The notes below the pieces were generated by a model. It made no database searches. It worked only from the letters and a program-made list of their open reading frames with translations, and was not told the DNA's origin. The position numbers and the translations under genes are program-made. Below are positions 35,026 through 45,202 of a DNA stretch of 64,000 nt, one piece after another; position 1 is the first letter of the stretch; the number at the start of each line of letters is the position of its first letter. This DNA is from Deltaproteobacteria bacterium (GTDB taxonomy: Bacteria; Myxococcota; Myxococcia; Myxococcales; Anaeromyxobacteraceae): contig JACRMN010000023.1 in assembly GCA_016214955.1 (NCBI GenBank), positions 212,501-276,500 on the forward strand, given 5' to 3'.

Positions 35026-35739
35026 ATGAGCGTCGCCACGAAGACCATCTCCGCCGCCCCCCCGAGCCCGTCTCGGCTGGGCATCCTCTGGGGGAGTGCC
35101 ATCGGCAAGAAGTTCCTGATGGCCCTCACCGGAATCCTCCTGTCCCTCTTCGTCCTCGGCCACCTGCTGGGCAACCTCCAGCTCTACTTCGGCAAGGACT
35201 CGACGGGCGCCTGGCTCATCAACAACTACGCCAAGTTCCTGCACAACAACGTGCCGCTCCTCTGGGGCACGCGCCTGGTCATGGGGGTCTCGGTGCTGGT
35301 GCACGCCATCGCCGGCATCCAGCTCTACCTGGCGAAGCAGTCGGCCCGCCCGATCCCGTACCACGAGAAGCAGAGCGTGAACTCGACGCTGCCCTCGCGG
35401 ACCATGATCTGGAGCGGCGTGCTCATCGGCGGCTTCGTCGTCTACCACCTGCTCCACCTCACGGTCGGCAGCGCCCACCCCGACTTCGTGCCGCTCGACG
35501 TGATGCACAACGTCAGCACCGGCCTGCGGGGCATCGCCGCCGTCGTCTACCTGATCTCGATGGTGGCCCTGGGCTTCCACCTGCGCCACGGGCTCTACAG
35601 CCTGTTCTCCTCGCTGGGCGCCGGCAATCCCGCCATCTCCAAGAACGTCTTCAACTACGCCGCGGTCGTCGCCACCCTGATCGCGCTCGCCAACATCTCG
35701 TTCCCGCTCGCCGTCCTGGCGGGCCTGGTGAGGGGCTAA
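35026..35739 (+). CDS. sdhC: Succinate dehydrogenase/fumarate reductase cytochrome b subunit
   Basis: 237 residues with five membrane helices and conserved His residues in [44 protein letters not shown] and [16 protein letters not shown]. This is the single-subunit, dihaem cytochrome b of the Bacillus/Wolinella type, so no SdhD is expected. It passes electrons between the flavoprotein and quinone. ATG 35026 (GGAGG upstream) begins the family-like sequence; upstream in-frame residues look non-native. First gene of sdhCAB. Confidence 0.93.
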   Translation: MSVATKTISAAPPSPSRLGILWGSAIGKKFLMALTGILLSLFVLGHLLGNLQLYFGKDSTGAWLINNYAKFLHNNVPLLWGTRLVMGVSVLVHAIAGIQLYLAKQSARPIPYHEKQSVNSTLPSRTMIWSGVLIGGFVVYHLLHLTVGSAHPDFVPLDVMHNVSTGLRGIAAVVYLISMVALGFHLRHGLYSLFSSLGAGNPAISKNVFNYAAVVATLIALANISFPLAVLAGLVRG

Positions 35740-35743
35740 CGAC

Positions 35744-37653
<1,910 letters not shown>

Positions 37654-37657
<4 letters not shown>

Positions 37658-38424
37658 GACTGACGCTCGACATCTGGAGGCAGAAGAACGGCGCCGACGC
37701 CGGGCGCTTCGAGACCTACTCGGTCGAGGCCAACGAGCACCAGTCCTTCCTGGAGATGCTCGACGTCCTCAACCAGGACCTCATTGGCCAGGGCAAGGAG
37801 CCGGTGGCCTTCGACTCCGACTGCCGCGAGGGCATCTGCGGCATGTGCGGGTTCCTGGTGAACGGGGTGCCGCACGGTCCCGAGAACAACACCACCATCT
37901 GCCAGACGCACATGCGCCACTTCCACGACGGCCAGCGGCTCCGCCTCGAGCCCTGGCGCGCCGCGGCCTTCCCGGTGCTGCGCGATCTGGTGGTGGACCG
38001 CACCGCCTTCGACCGCATCATCCAGGCCGGCGGCTACGTGTCGGTGCGCACCGGCTCGGCGGTGGACTCCAACGCCATGCTGGTGCAGAAGAACGCCGCC
38101 GACCGCGCCATGACCGCCGCCGCCTGCATCGGCTGCGGCGCCTGCGTGGCCGCCTGCCCCAACGCCGCCGCGGCGCTCTTCACCGGCGCCAAGATCACCC
38201 AGCTCGGCCTGCTGCCCCAGGGACAGCCGGAGCGGATCGACCGGGCCCTCAACATGGTGGCCCAGTACGGCAAGGAGGGCTTCGGCCACTGCACCCTCAT
38301 CGGGGAGTGCGAGGCCGTCTGCCCGGCGAAGATCAAGCTGGAGGTCATCGCCCGGATGAACGGCGATTTCGTGAAGGCCGTCTTCTCGAAGCGCGCCGAG
38401 GAGTCGGCGGGCGGGGCGGGGTAG
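37654..38424 (+). CDS. sdhB: Succinate dehydrogenase/fumarate reductase iron-sulfur subunit
   Basis: 256 residues. N-terminal [2Fe-2S] domain with [21 protein letters not shown] and a later Cys, then C-terminal ferredoxin domain with [19 protein letters not shown] and [12 protein letters not shown] for the [4Fe-4S] and [3Fe-4S] centres. It connects flavin and haem. The start is GTG at 37654, overlapping the sdhA stop as GTGA. A good intrinsic terminator follows at 38451. Confidence 0.95.
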
Positions 38425-38450
38425 GCCTCCACCCGGCACCGGTTCTCGAG

Positions 38451-38481
38451 CGGGCGCCCTCCGGGGCGCCCGTTCCATTTT
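38451..38481 (+). terminator. Intrinsic terminator after sdhCAB
   Basis: CGGGCGCCC and GGGCGCCCG form a perfect 9-bp stem with loop TCCG, followed by TTCCATTTT. It lies 27 bases past the sdhB stop and should end the sdhCAB transcript. Confidence 0.8.
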
Positions 38482-38526
38482 GGGGCGCCGGCGAACCCAC
38501 GAGCCGTCGCCCCGGCTCCCACCGGC

Positions 38527-38943
38527 ATGAAGACGCTCGCCCTCGCCCTTTTCCTCGGCCTCGCCGCCTCCACCCGGGCGGCCGAGCCGGCCAGCACCGC
38601 CTCCGCGCCGCAGGGCCTGAAGCCGGGGCTGGTGGACGCCGCCACCGCCCGCACGCTGGCCGCCTCCGGGGTGCGGGTGGTGGACGTGCGCACGCCCGCC
38701 GAGTTCGCGGCCGGCCACGTGCCCGGGGCGCTCAACATCCCCTTCGAGGAGATGGAGCGGCGCCACGCCGAGCTCGGGCCGCCCTCCACACCCGTGCTGC
38801 TCTACTGCCGCAGCGGCCGGCGCAGCGGCATCGCCGCCGAGGTGCTGCGAGGCAAGGGCTTCGACCGGCTCTACGACTTCCAGACGCTCGACCGCTGGGT
38901 GGCCGCCGGCGGCGCGGTGCAGACCGGCAGCTCCACTCAGTAG
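38527..38943 (+). CDS. Periplasmic rhodanese-like sulfurtransferase
   Basis: 138 residues. A signal peptide (MKTLALALFLGLAASTRA) precedes a single rhodanese domain: VDVRTPAEFAAGHVPGALNIPF and the intact active-site loop LLYCRSGRRSGIAAEVL, with the catalytic Cys near residue 98. It likely moves sulfane sulfur in the periplasm. The stop overlaps the convergent SpoIID-like gene by seven bases. It contrasts with the Cys-less rhodanese domain in the sulfur locus. Confidence 0.92.
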   Translation: MKTLALALFLGLAASTRAAEPASTASAPQGLKPGLVDAATARTLAASGVRVVDVRTPAEFAAGHVPGALNIPFEEMERRHAELGPPSTPVLLYCRSGRRSGIAAEVLRGKGFDRLYDFQTLDRWVAAGGAVQTGSSTQ

Positions 38944-40805
38944 ATCCGCGCCACCTCGGCCCCGTCGAAGTAGGCGCGCAGGATCTCGCGGTACCCCTGG
39001 CCGGCCTCGGCCCGCCCCACCGCCCCCCACTGGCACATCCCGGCGCCGTGGCCCCAGCCGCCGCCGCGCAGGAGCCAGCCGCCCTCCTCCCGCGCCACCA
39101 GGAACATGGCCGAAGGCAGGTTGCGCAGCAGCCGCCGGATGCGCAGCTCTCCCTGCACCACCGCGCTGCCGCCGGGGCCGCTCACGCGCAGCTCCAGGGC
39201 CCGGCCCGAGACGCCGCGGCGCGAGACCTCCAGCGACCGCACCGGAGACACGCCCAGCCCCGCTCCCACCGCGTCCACCTCCGCGGCGGTGAAGCGCCGC
39301 TCCCAGCGCCAGCGGTCCTTTCGCGCCGCCGCCGGCCGGGCACACCAGCCCTGCGTCGCCGTCTCCAGGAAGCTCCGGAGCCGCCCCTCGTCGCGCAGCC
39401 CGCCGGCCCAGCGCTCGGCCTCCCGCGGCGGCAGGTCGGGCCGGCCGCGCAGGCTCTGGGAGCCCACGCCGCCCCAGACGGCGGCGGCGTCCTCGCCGTG
39501 GCCGCCGCACAGCGCCGAGTAGACGCCGTCCACCAGCGCGTGATCGCGGCGGCCGAAGAGCGCCTCCCCCTGGGTCTCGCGCACGGCCACGTCGGTGGCC
39601 GGGTGGTGGGCGGCGTGGCCGCGGTAGGCCTGGCAGTGGACCTCGGAGCAGAGCACGTACGGGTCGGTGAGGTGGCGGGTGCCGATCTGGGCCAGCACGT
39701 TTGACCTGGCGGTCACCGCCTGGGCCTTCAGCGCCTCGCCCGCCGACGAGGCCGGCATCTCGCTGGGCACCAGCCCGCGCAGGAGCTGCTCCAGGGGGAT
39801 GGCCAGCACCGCCGCCAGCTTGCCGCCGGCGTCGAGGGTCACGAGCAGCCGGCCGGCGAAGCCCCGGTCCTCGAAGCCGTGGGCGGCGTAGCCGATGTCG
39901 TGCTCCACCCGGGCCACCTGCAGGGTCCCGCCCGCCTCGACGTCGAGGCTCAGAAGCGCGTCGCCCTGCACCAGCGGCTGGCCGGCGCCGTCGGTGAGCT
40001 CGAGCCGCCCCTGGGGCCGGCTCACCAGCTCGCCGAAGAGCGGCGGGCGCGTGCCCTCGGCCGCCAGGATGCGCTCGGCGAAGTCGCGGGCCCAGCCCTC
40101 GCTGCCGTCGCCGTCGGCAAGCAGCAGGAGCTTGCGGTTGTCGATGACGCGGCCGGCGATGCCGTAGACGCCGCCGGTGAGCCGCGACCGCACCCGCACC
40201 CCCTTCTCCTCCCAGAGCTTGCGGGCCGCCTCGGCGCCGGCCCTGTCGGCCTGGGGCAACTCGGCCAGCACGGGGTAGTGGGCGACCGCGGCCGGGAGCG
40301 CTCCCAGGGCCCGCACGCGGAAGGTCTCGCCCGGCGGCAGCTCCAGCGTGGCGCCGCCGCGGGCGCGCAGGCGGGCGCGGGCCGAGGGGCGGAAGGCGAT
40401 CTCCTCCTGCCCCTCCATGAGCCGGATGGTCACCAGTGGCGCGCCGCCGGCGGCGAAGTTGAGCCGGTGGCTCCACAGCAGCTCCAGCGGGTCGGCCGGC
40501 TCGGCGCGCAGCGGCGGCTGGAGCTGCTCGGGAGGCGGGAGCGGAGGCGGCAGGTCCGGGGGCGGCAGCGGGGCGGGAACGGGCGCGGGGAGCGGGGTCG
40601 CGGTCGGGGTCGAGGTCGGGGTCGAGGTCGGGGTCGAGGTCGGGGTCGGGGTCGGGGTCGGGGTCGAGGTCGGGGTCGAGGTCGAGGTCGGGGTCGAGGT
40701 CGGGGTCGGGGTCGAGGTCGGAGTCGCGCCCCCGTTCGACGTCGCGGTCCCTGTCCAGGCGCAGGCCGCCAGGGCCAGCGCCGCTGCGGCGAGGAGCCTC
40801 TTCAC
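38937..40805 (-). CDS. SpoIID/LytB-domain lipoprotein with a Thr-Pro/Thr-Ser repeat linker
   Basis: 622 residues. A lipoprotein signal (RLLAAAALALAAC, C15) is followed by residues 28-71 of TP/TS dipeptide repeats and a Pro-rich stretch, then a SpoIID/LytB domain (IPLEQLLRGLVPSEMPASS, KAQAVTARSNVLAQIG) and the late GGGWGHGAGMCQWGAVGRAE. SpoIID-type enzymes are peptidoglycan lytic transglycosylases; outside spore formers they act in cell-wall remodelling. The repeat linker is encoded by ACCCCG hexamers. GTG start at 40805 overlaps the upstream HAMP-like gene stop (GTGA). Confidence 0.88.
   Translation of the reverse strand: MKRLLAAAALALAACAWTGTATSNGGATPTSTPTPTSTPTSTSTPTSTPTPTPTPTSTPTSTPTSTPTATPLPAPVPAPLPPPDLPPPLPPPEQLQPPLRAEPADPLELLWSHRLNFAAGGAPLVTIRLMEGQEEIAFRPSARARLRARGGATLELPPGETFRVRALGALPAAVAHYPVLAELPQADRAGAEAARKLWEEKGVRVRSRLTGGVYGIAGRVIDNRKLLLLADGDGSEGWARDFAERILAAEGTRPPLFGELVSRPQGRLELTDGAGQPLVQGDALLSLDVEAGGTLQVARVEHDIGYAAHGFEDRGFAGRLLVTLDAGGKLAAVLAIPLEQLLRGLVPSEMPASSAGEALKAQAVTARSNVLAQIGTRHLTDPYVLCSEVHCQAYRGHAAHHPATDVAVRETQGEALFGRRDHALVDGVYSALCGGHGEDAAAVWGGVGSQSLRGRPDLPPREAERWAGGLRDEGRLRSFLETATQGWCARPAAARKDRWRWERRFTAAEVDAVGAGLGVSPVRSLEVSRRGVSGRALELRVSGPGGSAVVQGELRIRRLLRNLPSAMFLVAREEGGWLLRGGGWGHGAGMCQWGAVGRAEAGQGYREILRAYFDGAEVARIY
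40593..40724. repeat. ACCCCG/ACCTCG hexamer repeat encoding a Thr-Pro/Thr-Ser linker
   Basis: About 22 imperfect 6-bp units read as Thr-Pro or Thr-Ser in the SpoIID lipoprotein gene. It is the same unit as at 2459-2539 (opposite orientation to the gene) and 4930-5053, and here too length change would keep frame. Confidence 0.9.
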
Positions 40806-41413
40806 GCGTTCAGCCGACCCGCCTTGTCGGTCGCCAGCTGCTCGATGAGGATGCGCGCCCGGCCCACGCCCTCGCTCCCCTGCGAGAGCGCCATGCTGGC
40901 CTCGTGGAGGAGCGCCCGCTCCTTCTCCTCTCGCGCCCGGAGCCGCTCCACCATCTTGGTCACGTCGTCGGCGAGGCCGATGAGGAGGTCGCCGCGGCGG
41001 AGCTGCCGCGGCGGGCGCAGGTGCCCCTCCCCCACCTGCCGGCAGGTCCGCGCCAGCACCAGGGCCGGCCCCGCCACCTTGTGGGTGGTCACCACCGCGA
41101 AGACCAGCAGGCACACCACCACCGCCGCCAGGCCGGCGGCCAGCCAGATCATCCGCACCCGGTCCTCGTTGGCGAGGAGCTGCCCGATGGCCTCGTCGGC
41201 CACCGGGTCGCCCAGCGCCACCAGGCGGCTCGCCTCCCGGTAGGACTGCCACAGCCGCCAGCCCAGGTAGCCGGACAGGAGGGCGGCGATGCCCACCAGG
41301 TAGCTCGCGAAGCGCAGCTGGAGGCTGGCGTCGATGAGGTAGTTGCGCAGCTTGCGGTGGTGGGGCTTGCGCCCTGGCATCCCGCCCGCCCCCGCCGTCG
41401 TCGTCTCTGCCAT
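40802..41413 (-). CDS. Two-helix membrane protein with a HAMP-like domain
   Basis: 203 residues: a basic N-terminus (RKPHHRKLRNYLIDASLQLRF), membrane helix 1 (YLVGIAALLSGYLGWRLW), a short periplasmic loop, membrane helix 2 (MIWLAAGLAAVVVCLLVFAVV), then HKVAGPALVLARTCRQVGEG and RRGDLLIGLADDVTKMVERL, a HAMP-like segment followed by a charged coil. No kinase, cyclase or methyl-accepting output domain is attached. It may be a signalling adaptor or a scaffold. Coupled to the SpoIID gene by GTGA overlap. Confidence 0.75.
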   Translation of the reverse strand: MAETTTAGAGGMPGRKPHHRKLRNYLIDASLQLRFASYLVGIAALLSGYLGWRLWQSYREASRLVALGDPVADEAIGQLLANEDRVRMIWLAAGLAAVVVCLLVFAVVTTHKVAGPALVLARTCRQVGEGHLRPPRQLRRGDLLIGLADDVTKMVERLRAREEKERALLHEASMALSQGSEGVGRARILIEQLATDKAGRLNA

Positions 41414-41424
41414 GCGACCCTCCT

Positions 41425-42156
41425 TCAGCGCAGCCTCGCGGCCAGGTCCTCCGAGAGGCTCACCGCCGCCGCGTCCAGCGCCCGATCCGTGAGCTGCCTC
41501 TGGGCGGCAGCCGAGGAGCCGCCGCTGGCGCGAAGCCGGGCCCCTCCCTCCACCATCGCCGCCATCTTGCCCTGCGAGTCCACCGCCACCACCGAGGCCT
41601 TCACGGCGATGACCGTCTTGCCCTCGGCCTGGCTCACGTCGAGCTCCAGCACCGAGGCCTTGAGCCGGTAGCCGGCCGGCTCGCCGGGGCCCACCACCGC
41701 GAAGCCCTGCCGCCGCAGGTGGCGCGCCAGCGACTCGCGCAGCGCCTCCCGGCCCGCCTTGCCCCCCTGCCCGTGCGCCTCCTCCAGCGCCACCGAGCGC
41801 ACCGAGACGGCCAGCAGCTCCGCCAGCGCCCGGGCGGCGGCATTGCGCACCGCCGGGTCGGGGTCGGCCCGGCTGGCGGCCTCGAGCGGCTCCCGGCCCG
41901 CCAGGTCGGCGAGGCGCGCCAGTGCGGCGGCCGCGGCGATGCGCACCGAGGGGGCCTCGTCGGTGGCCAGCGCGTGGCCCAGGGCCGGCACCGCCTGGCG
42001 CGCGCCGCGCGAGCCCAGCACCAGGGCGGCCTGCGTGCGCACCTTGAGGGAGGAGTCCTCCTGCAGTGCGGCCAGGGCCCGCTCCACCACCGGATCGGCC
42101 GCGGCCGCCGGGAGGGCGGCTGCGGCCAGGAGGAGGAGCGCTCGGCAAGGGCGCAT
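41425..42156 (-). CDS. Exported HEAT-repeat protein
   Basis: 243 residues. Signal peptide (MRPCRALLLLAAAALPAAAA) then three HEAT-type helical repeats, for example LKVRTQAALVLGSRGARQAVPAL, PSVRIAAAAALARLADLAGRE and PAVRNAAARALAELLAVS, which usually form a protein-binding solenoid. The C-terminal half (VRSVALEEAHGQGG onward) has a mixed alpha/beta pattern with an EGKTVIAVKASVVAVDSQGK strand pair and no recognised motif. It is 11 bases upstream of the HAMP-like gene in the same run, so the HEAT, HAMP-like and SpoIID proteins may act together at the envelope. Confidence 0.75.
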   Translation of the reverse strand: MRPCRALLLLAAAALPAAAADPVVERALAALQEDSSLKVRTQAALVLGSRGARQAVPALGHALATDEAPSVRIAAAAALARLADLAGREPLEAASRADPDPAVRNAAARALAELLAVSVRSVALEEAHGQGGKAGREALRESLARHLRRQGFAVVGPGEPAGYRLKASVLELDVSQAEGKTVIAVKASVVAVDSQGKMAAMVEGGARLRASGGSSAAAQRQLTDRALDAAAVSLSEDLAARLR

Positions 42157-42168
42157 GCGGTCCCGAGT

Positions 42169-43062
42169 CTACCCCGGCCCCGCCTGCCCCGTGGCCTGCT
42201 GTCGGAAGAGGGCGTGGAGCCGGGCGGTCACCGGCCCGGGCGTTCCCGGCCCCACCGGGGCGCCGTCGAGGCGAGTCACCGGCAGGATCTCGCGGCTGGT
42301 GGAGGTGAGGAAGAGCTCCTCGGCGTCGCGGAGGTCGGCCGGGCCCAGCGGCCGCTCCGCCACCGGCAGCCCCGCCTCCCGCGCCAGGGCCAGCACCAGC
42401 CCGCGCGTCACGCCGGGCAGGATTCCCGCCGCCAGCGGCGGCGTCGCCACCCCGCCCCCGGCCACCAGGAAGAGGTTGGAGGAGGCCCCCTCGGTCACCT
42501 GGCCGGCGGCGTCGAGGAGCAGCGCCTCGTGGGCGGCGGCTGCGGCGGCGTCGCGGGTGGCCAGCGCCTCGGCCAGGTGGCCACCGGTCTTGGCGCCCGG
42601 ATCGGAGCGGGCCACGCGCGCGTGCACCAGGATGCAGGCCACTCCATCCTGGTAGGCAGCCTGCGGCGGGCCCCGCAGCGGCGTGGCCGCGAGGAGCACG
42701 CGGGGGCCCGGGGCCACGCCCCAGCCTCGCGCCTCCTCGGCTGCCCCGCGGGTCACGACCAGGCGCACCGAGCGCTCGCCCCGGTTCCAGGGGGCGGCCA
42801 GCGGATCGGGAGGGTCGCCTCCGCGCGAGGCCTCGACGGTGCGCAGGAGCTCGGCGGCGAGCCGCTCCGGCGTCCAGGGGAGCGGGAGGCCGATGCGGCC
42901 GGCCGAGTGCCGAAGGCGGGCCAGGTGCTGCGCCAGGGCGAAGGGCGCGAGGCCGTAGGTGCGCACCACCTCGTAGACCTGGTCGCCGGAGAGGAACCCG
43001 CGGTCGAAGACCGAGACCGCCGCCTGGGCGGCGGGGACGATGGCTCCGTCGAGGTTCACCAC
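42169..43062 (-). CDS. Class IV PLP aminotransferase (branched-chain/D-amino-acid/ADC-lyase superfamily)
   Basis: 297 residues. It has FDRGFLSGDQVYEVVRTYG at the substrate edge, PLP Lys158 in DPGAKTGGHLAEALATR, and the conserved VTEGASSNLFLV with TPPLAAGILPGVTR. This is the fold-type IV group; branched-chain aminotransferase, D-amino-acid transaminase and 4-amino-4-deoxychorismate lyase all share it and cannot be separated with certainty here. GTG start at 43062. It is divergent from a zinc-ribbon gene. Confidence 0.88.
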   Translation of the reverse strand: MVNLDGAIVPAAQAAVSVFDRGFLSGDQVYEVVRTYGLAPFALAQHLARLRHSAGRIGLPLPWTPERLAAELLRTVEASRGGDPPDPLAAPWNRGERSVRLVVTRGAAEEARGWGVAPGPRVLLAATPLRGPPQAAYQDGVACILVHARVARSDPGAKTGGHLAEALATRDAAAAAAHEALLLDAAGQVTEGASSNLFLVAGGGVATPPLAAGILPGVTRGLVLALAREAGLPVAERPLGPADLRDAEELFLTSTSREILPVTRLDGAPVGPGTPGPVTARLHALFRQQATGQAGPG

Positions 43063-43096
43063 GGCTGGCAGGCGCGCGCCTCCGGGCTGCGATTAC

Positions 43097-43124
43097 TTGA
43101 CGGCGATCCTGGCGGCGATATCTA
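43097..43124 (+). promoter_or_regulatory. Strong sigma70-like promoter directly before a start codon
   Basis: TTGACG (43097-43102), 16 bases, TATCTA (43119-43124). The expected transcription start is at about 43131, two or three bases before the ATG at 43134, which would make the mRNA almost leaderless. Confidence 0.6.
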
Positions 43125-43133
43125 TCGAAAGCA

Positions 43134-43511
43134 ATGGACGACTGCGTCGAGTGCACCCACTGCCGCGTCCTGATGACGAGCTGGTCCGCTCCCGGCGGCG
43201 CAGTCCGCTACTGGCAGTGCCCCTTCTGCCGCCGCACCTGCTCCTCTGCCTACGGCGAGGCCTTCCGGAGCGGCGGCGGCGCGCGCCGGGTGGCCCGCCC
43301 CGCGGCCGCGGTGCCCGGCCTGCCGGCGCGCCTGCCGCAGGCCAGCGCCGCCGACGTCAACCTGGCGCTCCTCAAGGTCCGGGCCCACCGCTGGTTCGCG
43401 CGGCTGGAGGCGGAGGAGCAGCCCGCTCACCCGCGCCGCCCCGCCCACGTCCGCTACCAGCCCGCCCCGGCCGCGGCGCCGGCGCTCTGCCGCCCGGGCC
43501 AGGCCAGGTAG
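43134..43511 (+). CDS. Small zinc-ribbon-like protein, unknown function
   Basis: 125 residues. The N-terminal 40 residues hold the Cys sites C4, C7, C10 and then CPFCRRTC in WQCPFCRRTCSSAYGEAF, which look like a zinc ribbon. The rest is Ala/Arg/Pro-rich, with a possible amphipathic helix (ADVNLALLKVRAHRWFARLEA). No family is recognised. The ATG follows the promoter almost directly. The 3-prime end overlaps the convergent SpoIIM gene by 58 bases, so expression of the two may interfere. Confidence 0.65.
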   Translation: MDDCVECTHCRVLMTSWSAPGGAVRYWQCPFCRRTCSSAYGEAFRSGGGARRVARPAAAVPGLPARLPQASAADVNLALLKVRAHRWFARLEAEEQPAHPRRPAHVRYQPAPAAAPALCRPGQAR

Positions 43512-44431
43512 AGCAGCACCGCGCCGGCCAGCCCGAGCCCCAGCGCCACCCGGGCCGCCAGGGGGAAGAGCCGGCCCGGCGAGACGGTGCTCTCCACCAG
43601 CCCCACCACCAGCAGGATCGCCACCACCAGCCAGAGCAGCCGCGCCGCCTCCCCGCCGGCCGCCGCCAGCGCCTCGCGCCGGGGCCACTCTCCCGGCGCG
43701 ACGAGCGCCCGGGCCACCAGGAAGCCGGCCTGCCCGGCGAGGAGCACCGCCAGCAGCTCCGCCGGGGCGTGGGCCGCGACGAAGGAGAGGAACGGGCGCA
43801 GCATGTCCTCGCGGGCGCAGAGCGCCGCCACCGCGCCCAGCAGGAGGCCGTTGGTGAAGAGCAGCCAGGCGGTGAGCAGGCCGCCGGTGAGGCCGCCCGC
43901 CAGCACCAGCGCGCTCACCGCGATGTTGTGGCGCGCCAGCGCGCTCCCGGCGGCGCCGGGCGCCAGGCCCAGGAGCGAGTCGGTCCACATCCGGCGGGCC
44001 TCCACCGCGGCCCGCACCTCCGGCGGCACCAGCGCCGCGGCGGCGGGGTCGAAGGCCACCGCCAGCGCGCCGGCGGCCATGCCGGAGAGCAGCAGCAGAG
44101 CCGCCAGGCCGAAGAGCCGGGCGCTGCGCCGGAAGGTGGCCGGGATCTCGGCTGCGAAGAGCCGGCGGGCACGGCCGGGCGGCTGCCGGCGCCGGTGGAG
44201 CAGGGCGTAGGCGCGGGCCGTCACCTGCGAGAGGTACCCCTCGACGTCGCTGCCGGGAAAGGCGGTGTGGGCGTACGCCAGGTCGCCGGCCGCGCGCCTG
44301 TAGAGCCTGTCGAGATCCTCCACCTCGGCGAGGGACAGCCGGCCGCCCTGCCCGGCGAGGAGCTCGAGCCGCTCCCACCCGGCGCGGCGGCGGCGCACGA
44401 AGCGCCCCACGTTGCGCCCCGGCGGGCTCAC
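43454..44431 (-). CDS. SpoIIM (DUF95) family membrane protein
   Basis: 325 residues. N-terminal helical cytoplasmic part (WERLELLAGQGGRLSLAEVEDLDRLYRRAAGDLAYAHT) then five or six membrane helices, with the family pattern ARHNIAVSALVLAGGLTGGLLTAWLLFTNGLLLG and AHAPAELLAVLLAGQAGFLVA. SpoIIM helps peptidoglycan degradation in sporulating Bacillus; outside spore formers it pairs with RDD proteins and its function is unknown. GTG start at 44431 overlaps the RDD gene stop (GTGA). Confidence 0.9.
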   Translation of the reverse strand: MSPPGRNVGRFVRRRRAGWERLELLAGQGGRLSLAEVEDLDRLYRRAAGDLAYAHTAFPGSDVEGYLSQVTARAYALLHRRRQPPGRARRLFAAEIPATFRRSARLFGLAALLLLSGMAAGALAVAFDPAAAALVPPEVRAAVEARRMWTDSLLGLAPGAAGSALARHNIAVSALVLAGGLTGGLLTAWLLFTNGLLLGAVAALCAREDMLRPFLSFVAAHAPAELLAVLLAGQAGFLVARALVAPGEWPRREALAAAGGEAARLLWLVVAILLVVGLVESTVSPGRLFPLAARVALGLGLAGAVLLYLAWPGRQSAGAAAGAGW

Positions 44432-45189
44432 CCGCCCTCCGCCACCGAGGCGCTGGCCAGCGCCTCCAGGAAGGGCTCGGCCTCGGCCGGCGCCGGCGGC
44501 GGCACCCCGGCGCGCGCCGCCAGGGCCCGGGCCGCCTCCTCGGCGATGCGGCGCCGCGGCTCGGGCAGGAGCTCCCGCCGGCGGCGCAGGAAGTCCACCA
44601 GCCGCTCGAAGTCGGCCGCCGGCAGGGCGCGGGCCGCGGACCCGCCGCGGAAGCGGAAGCGGGCGCCGGCCGCGGTCTCCGGCGGGCCGTAGCGCGAGAG
44701 GTCGTAGGCCCGGTCGCGCACCACCAGCGTCCCGGCCACCAGGTCGCCGAGCCGCTGGTGGCGGGCGGTGACCGCGGCGGTCACCACCGCGGGAGCGTAG
44801 AGGAAGGGGATCTCGACGGCGCGGAGCAGGTTGCGGGCCAGCGACTCGACGAGCCCCACCGGCGCCCCGTCGGCGCGCACCACCCGGAGCCCCAGCAGCC
44901 GCTTGCCCGGCGTGCGGCCGCCCCCCCAGAGCTCGAAGCCCAGGTCGTAGAACCAGCCGCTGGCGAAGAAGAGGGCGGTGGTGGCGAGACGCAGCGCCCC
45001 CGTGAGCCCCTGCACGGTGGAGAGCAGGTCGCCGCGCAGGGACCAGAGCAGGAGCACCGTCACCCAGCAGAGGAAGAGGAGCAGGAGGTCGGCGAGGAGC
45101 GCCAGCGCCCGGGAGCCCACGCCCGCCAGGTCGAGGGAGAGCTGGACCCGCTCCGGCGTCTCGAAGGTGAGCTGGGGAGCGGCGCGCAT
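44428..45189 (-). CDS. RDD-family membrane protein
   Basis: 253 residues. N-terminal RDD domain with three or four helices: AGVGSRALALLADLLLLFLCWV (the R..D..D pattern), GGRTPGKRLLGLRVVRADG and LARNLLRAVEIPFLYAPAVV, then a cytoplasmic charged tail (FERLVDFLRRRRELLPEPRR). RDD proteins are often transporter-like or SpoIIM partners. It is coupled to SpoIIM by overlap, and lies 13 bases after an exported unknown protein. The usual wider cluster of MoxR, DUF58 and DUF4129 genes is absent here. Confidence 0.9.
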   Translation of the reverse strand: MRAAPQLTFETPERVQLSLDLAGVGSRALALLADLLLLFLCWVTVLLLWSLRGDLLSTVQGLTGALRLATTALFFASGWFYDLGFELWGGGRTPGKRLLGLRVVRADGAPVGLVESLARNLLRAVEIPFLYAPAVVTAAVTARHQRLGDLVAGTLVVRDRAYDLSRYGPPETAAGARFRFRGGSAARALPAADFERLVDFLRRRRELLPEPRRRIAEEAARALAARAGVPPPAPAEAEPFLEALASASVAEGG

Positions 45190-45202
45190 CGGCGGCAGGC
45201 GG

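Noticed and set aside
40348..40848. Plus-strand frame rich in Gly-Val repeats opposite the SpoIID linker
   Set aside because: It is the complement of the hexamer repeat; the minus-strand frame has a lipoprotein signal and a SpoIID domain.
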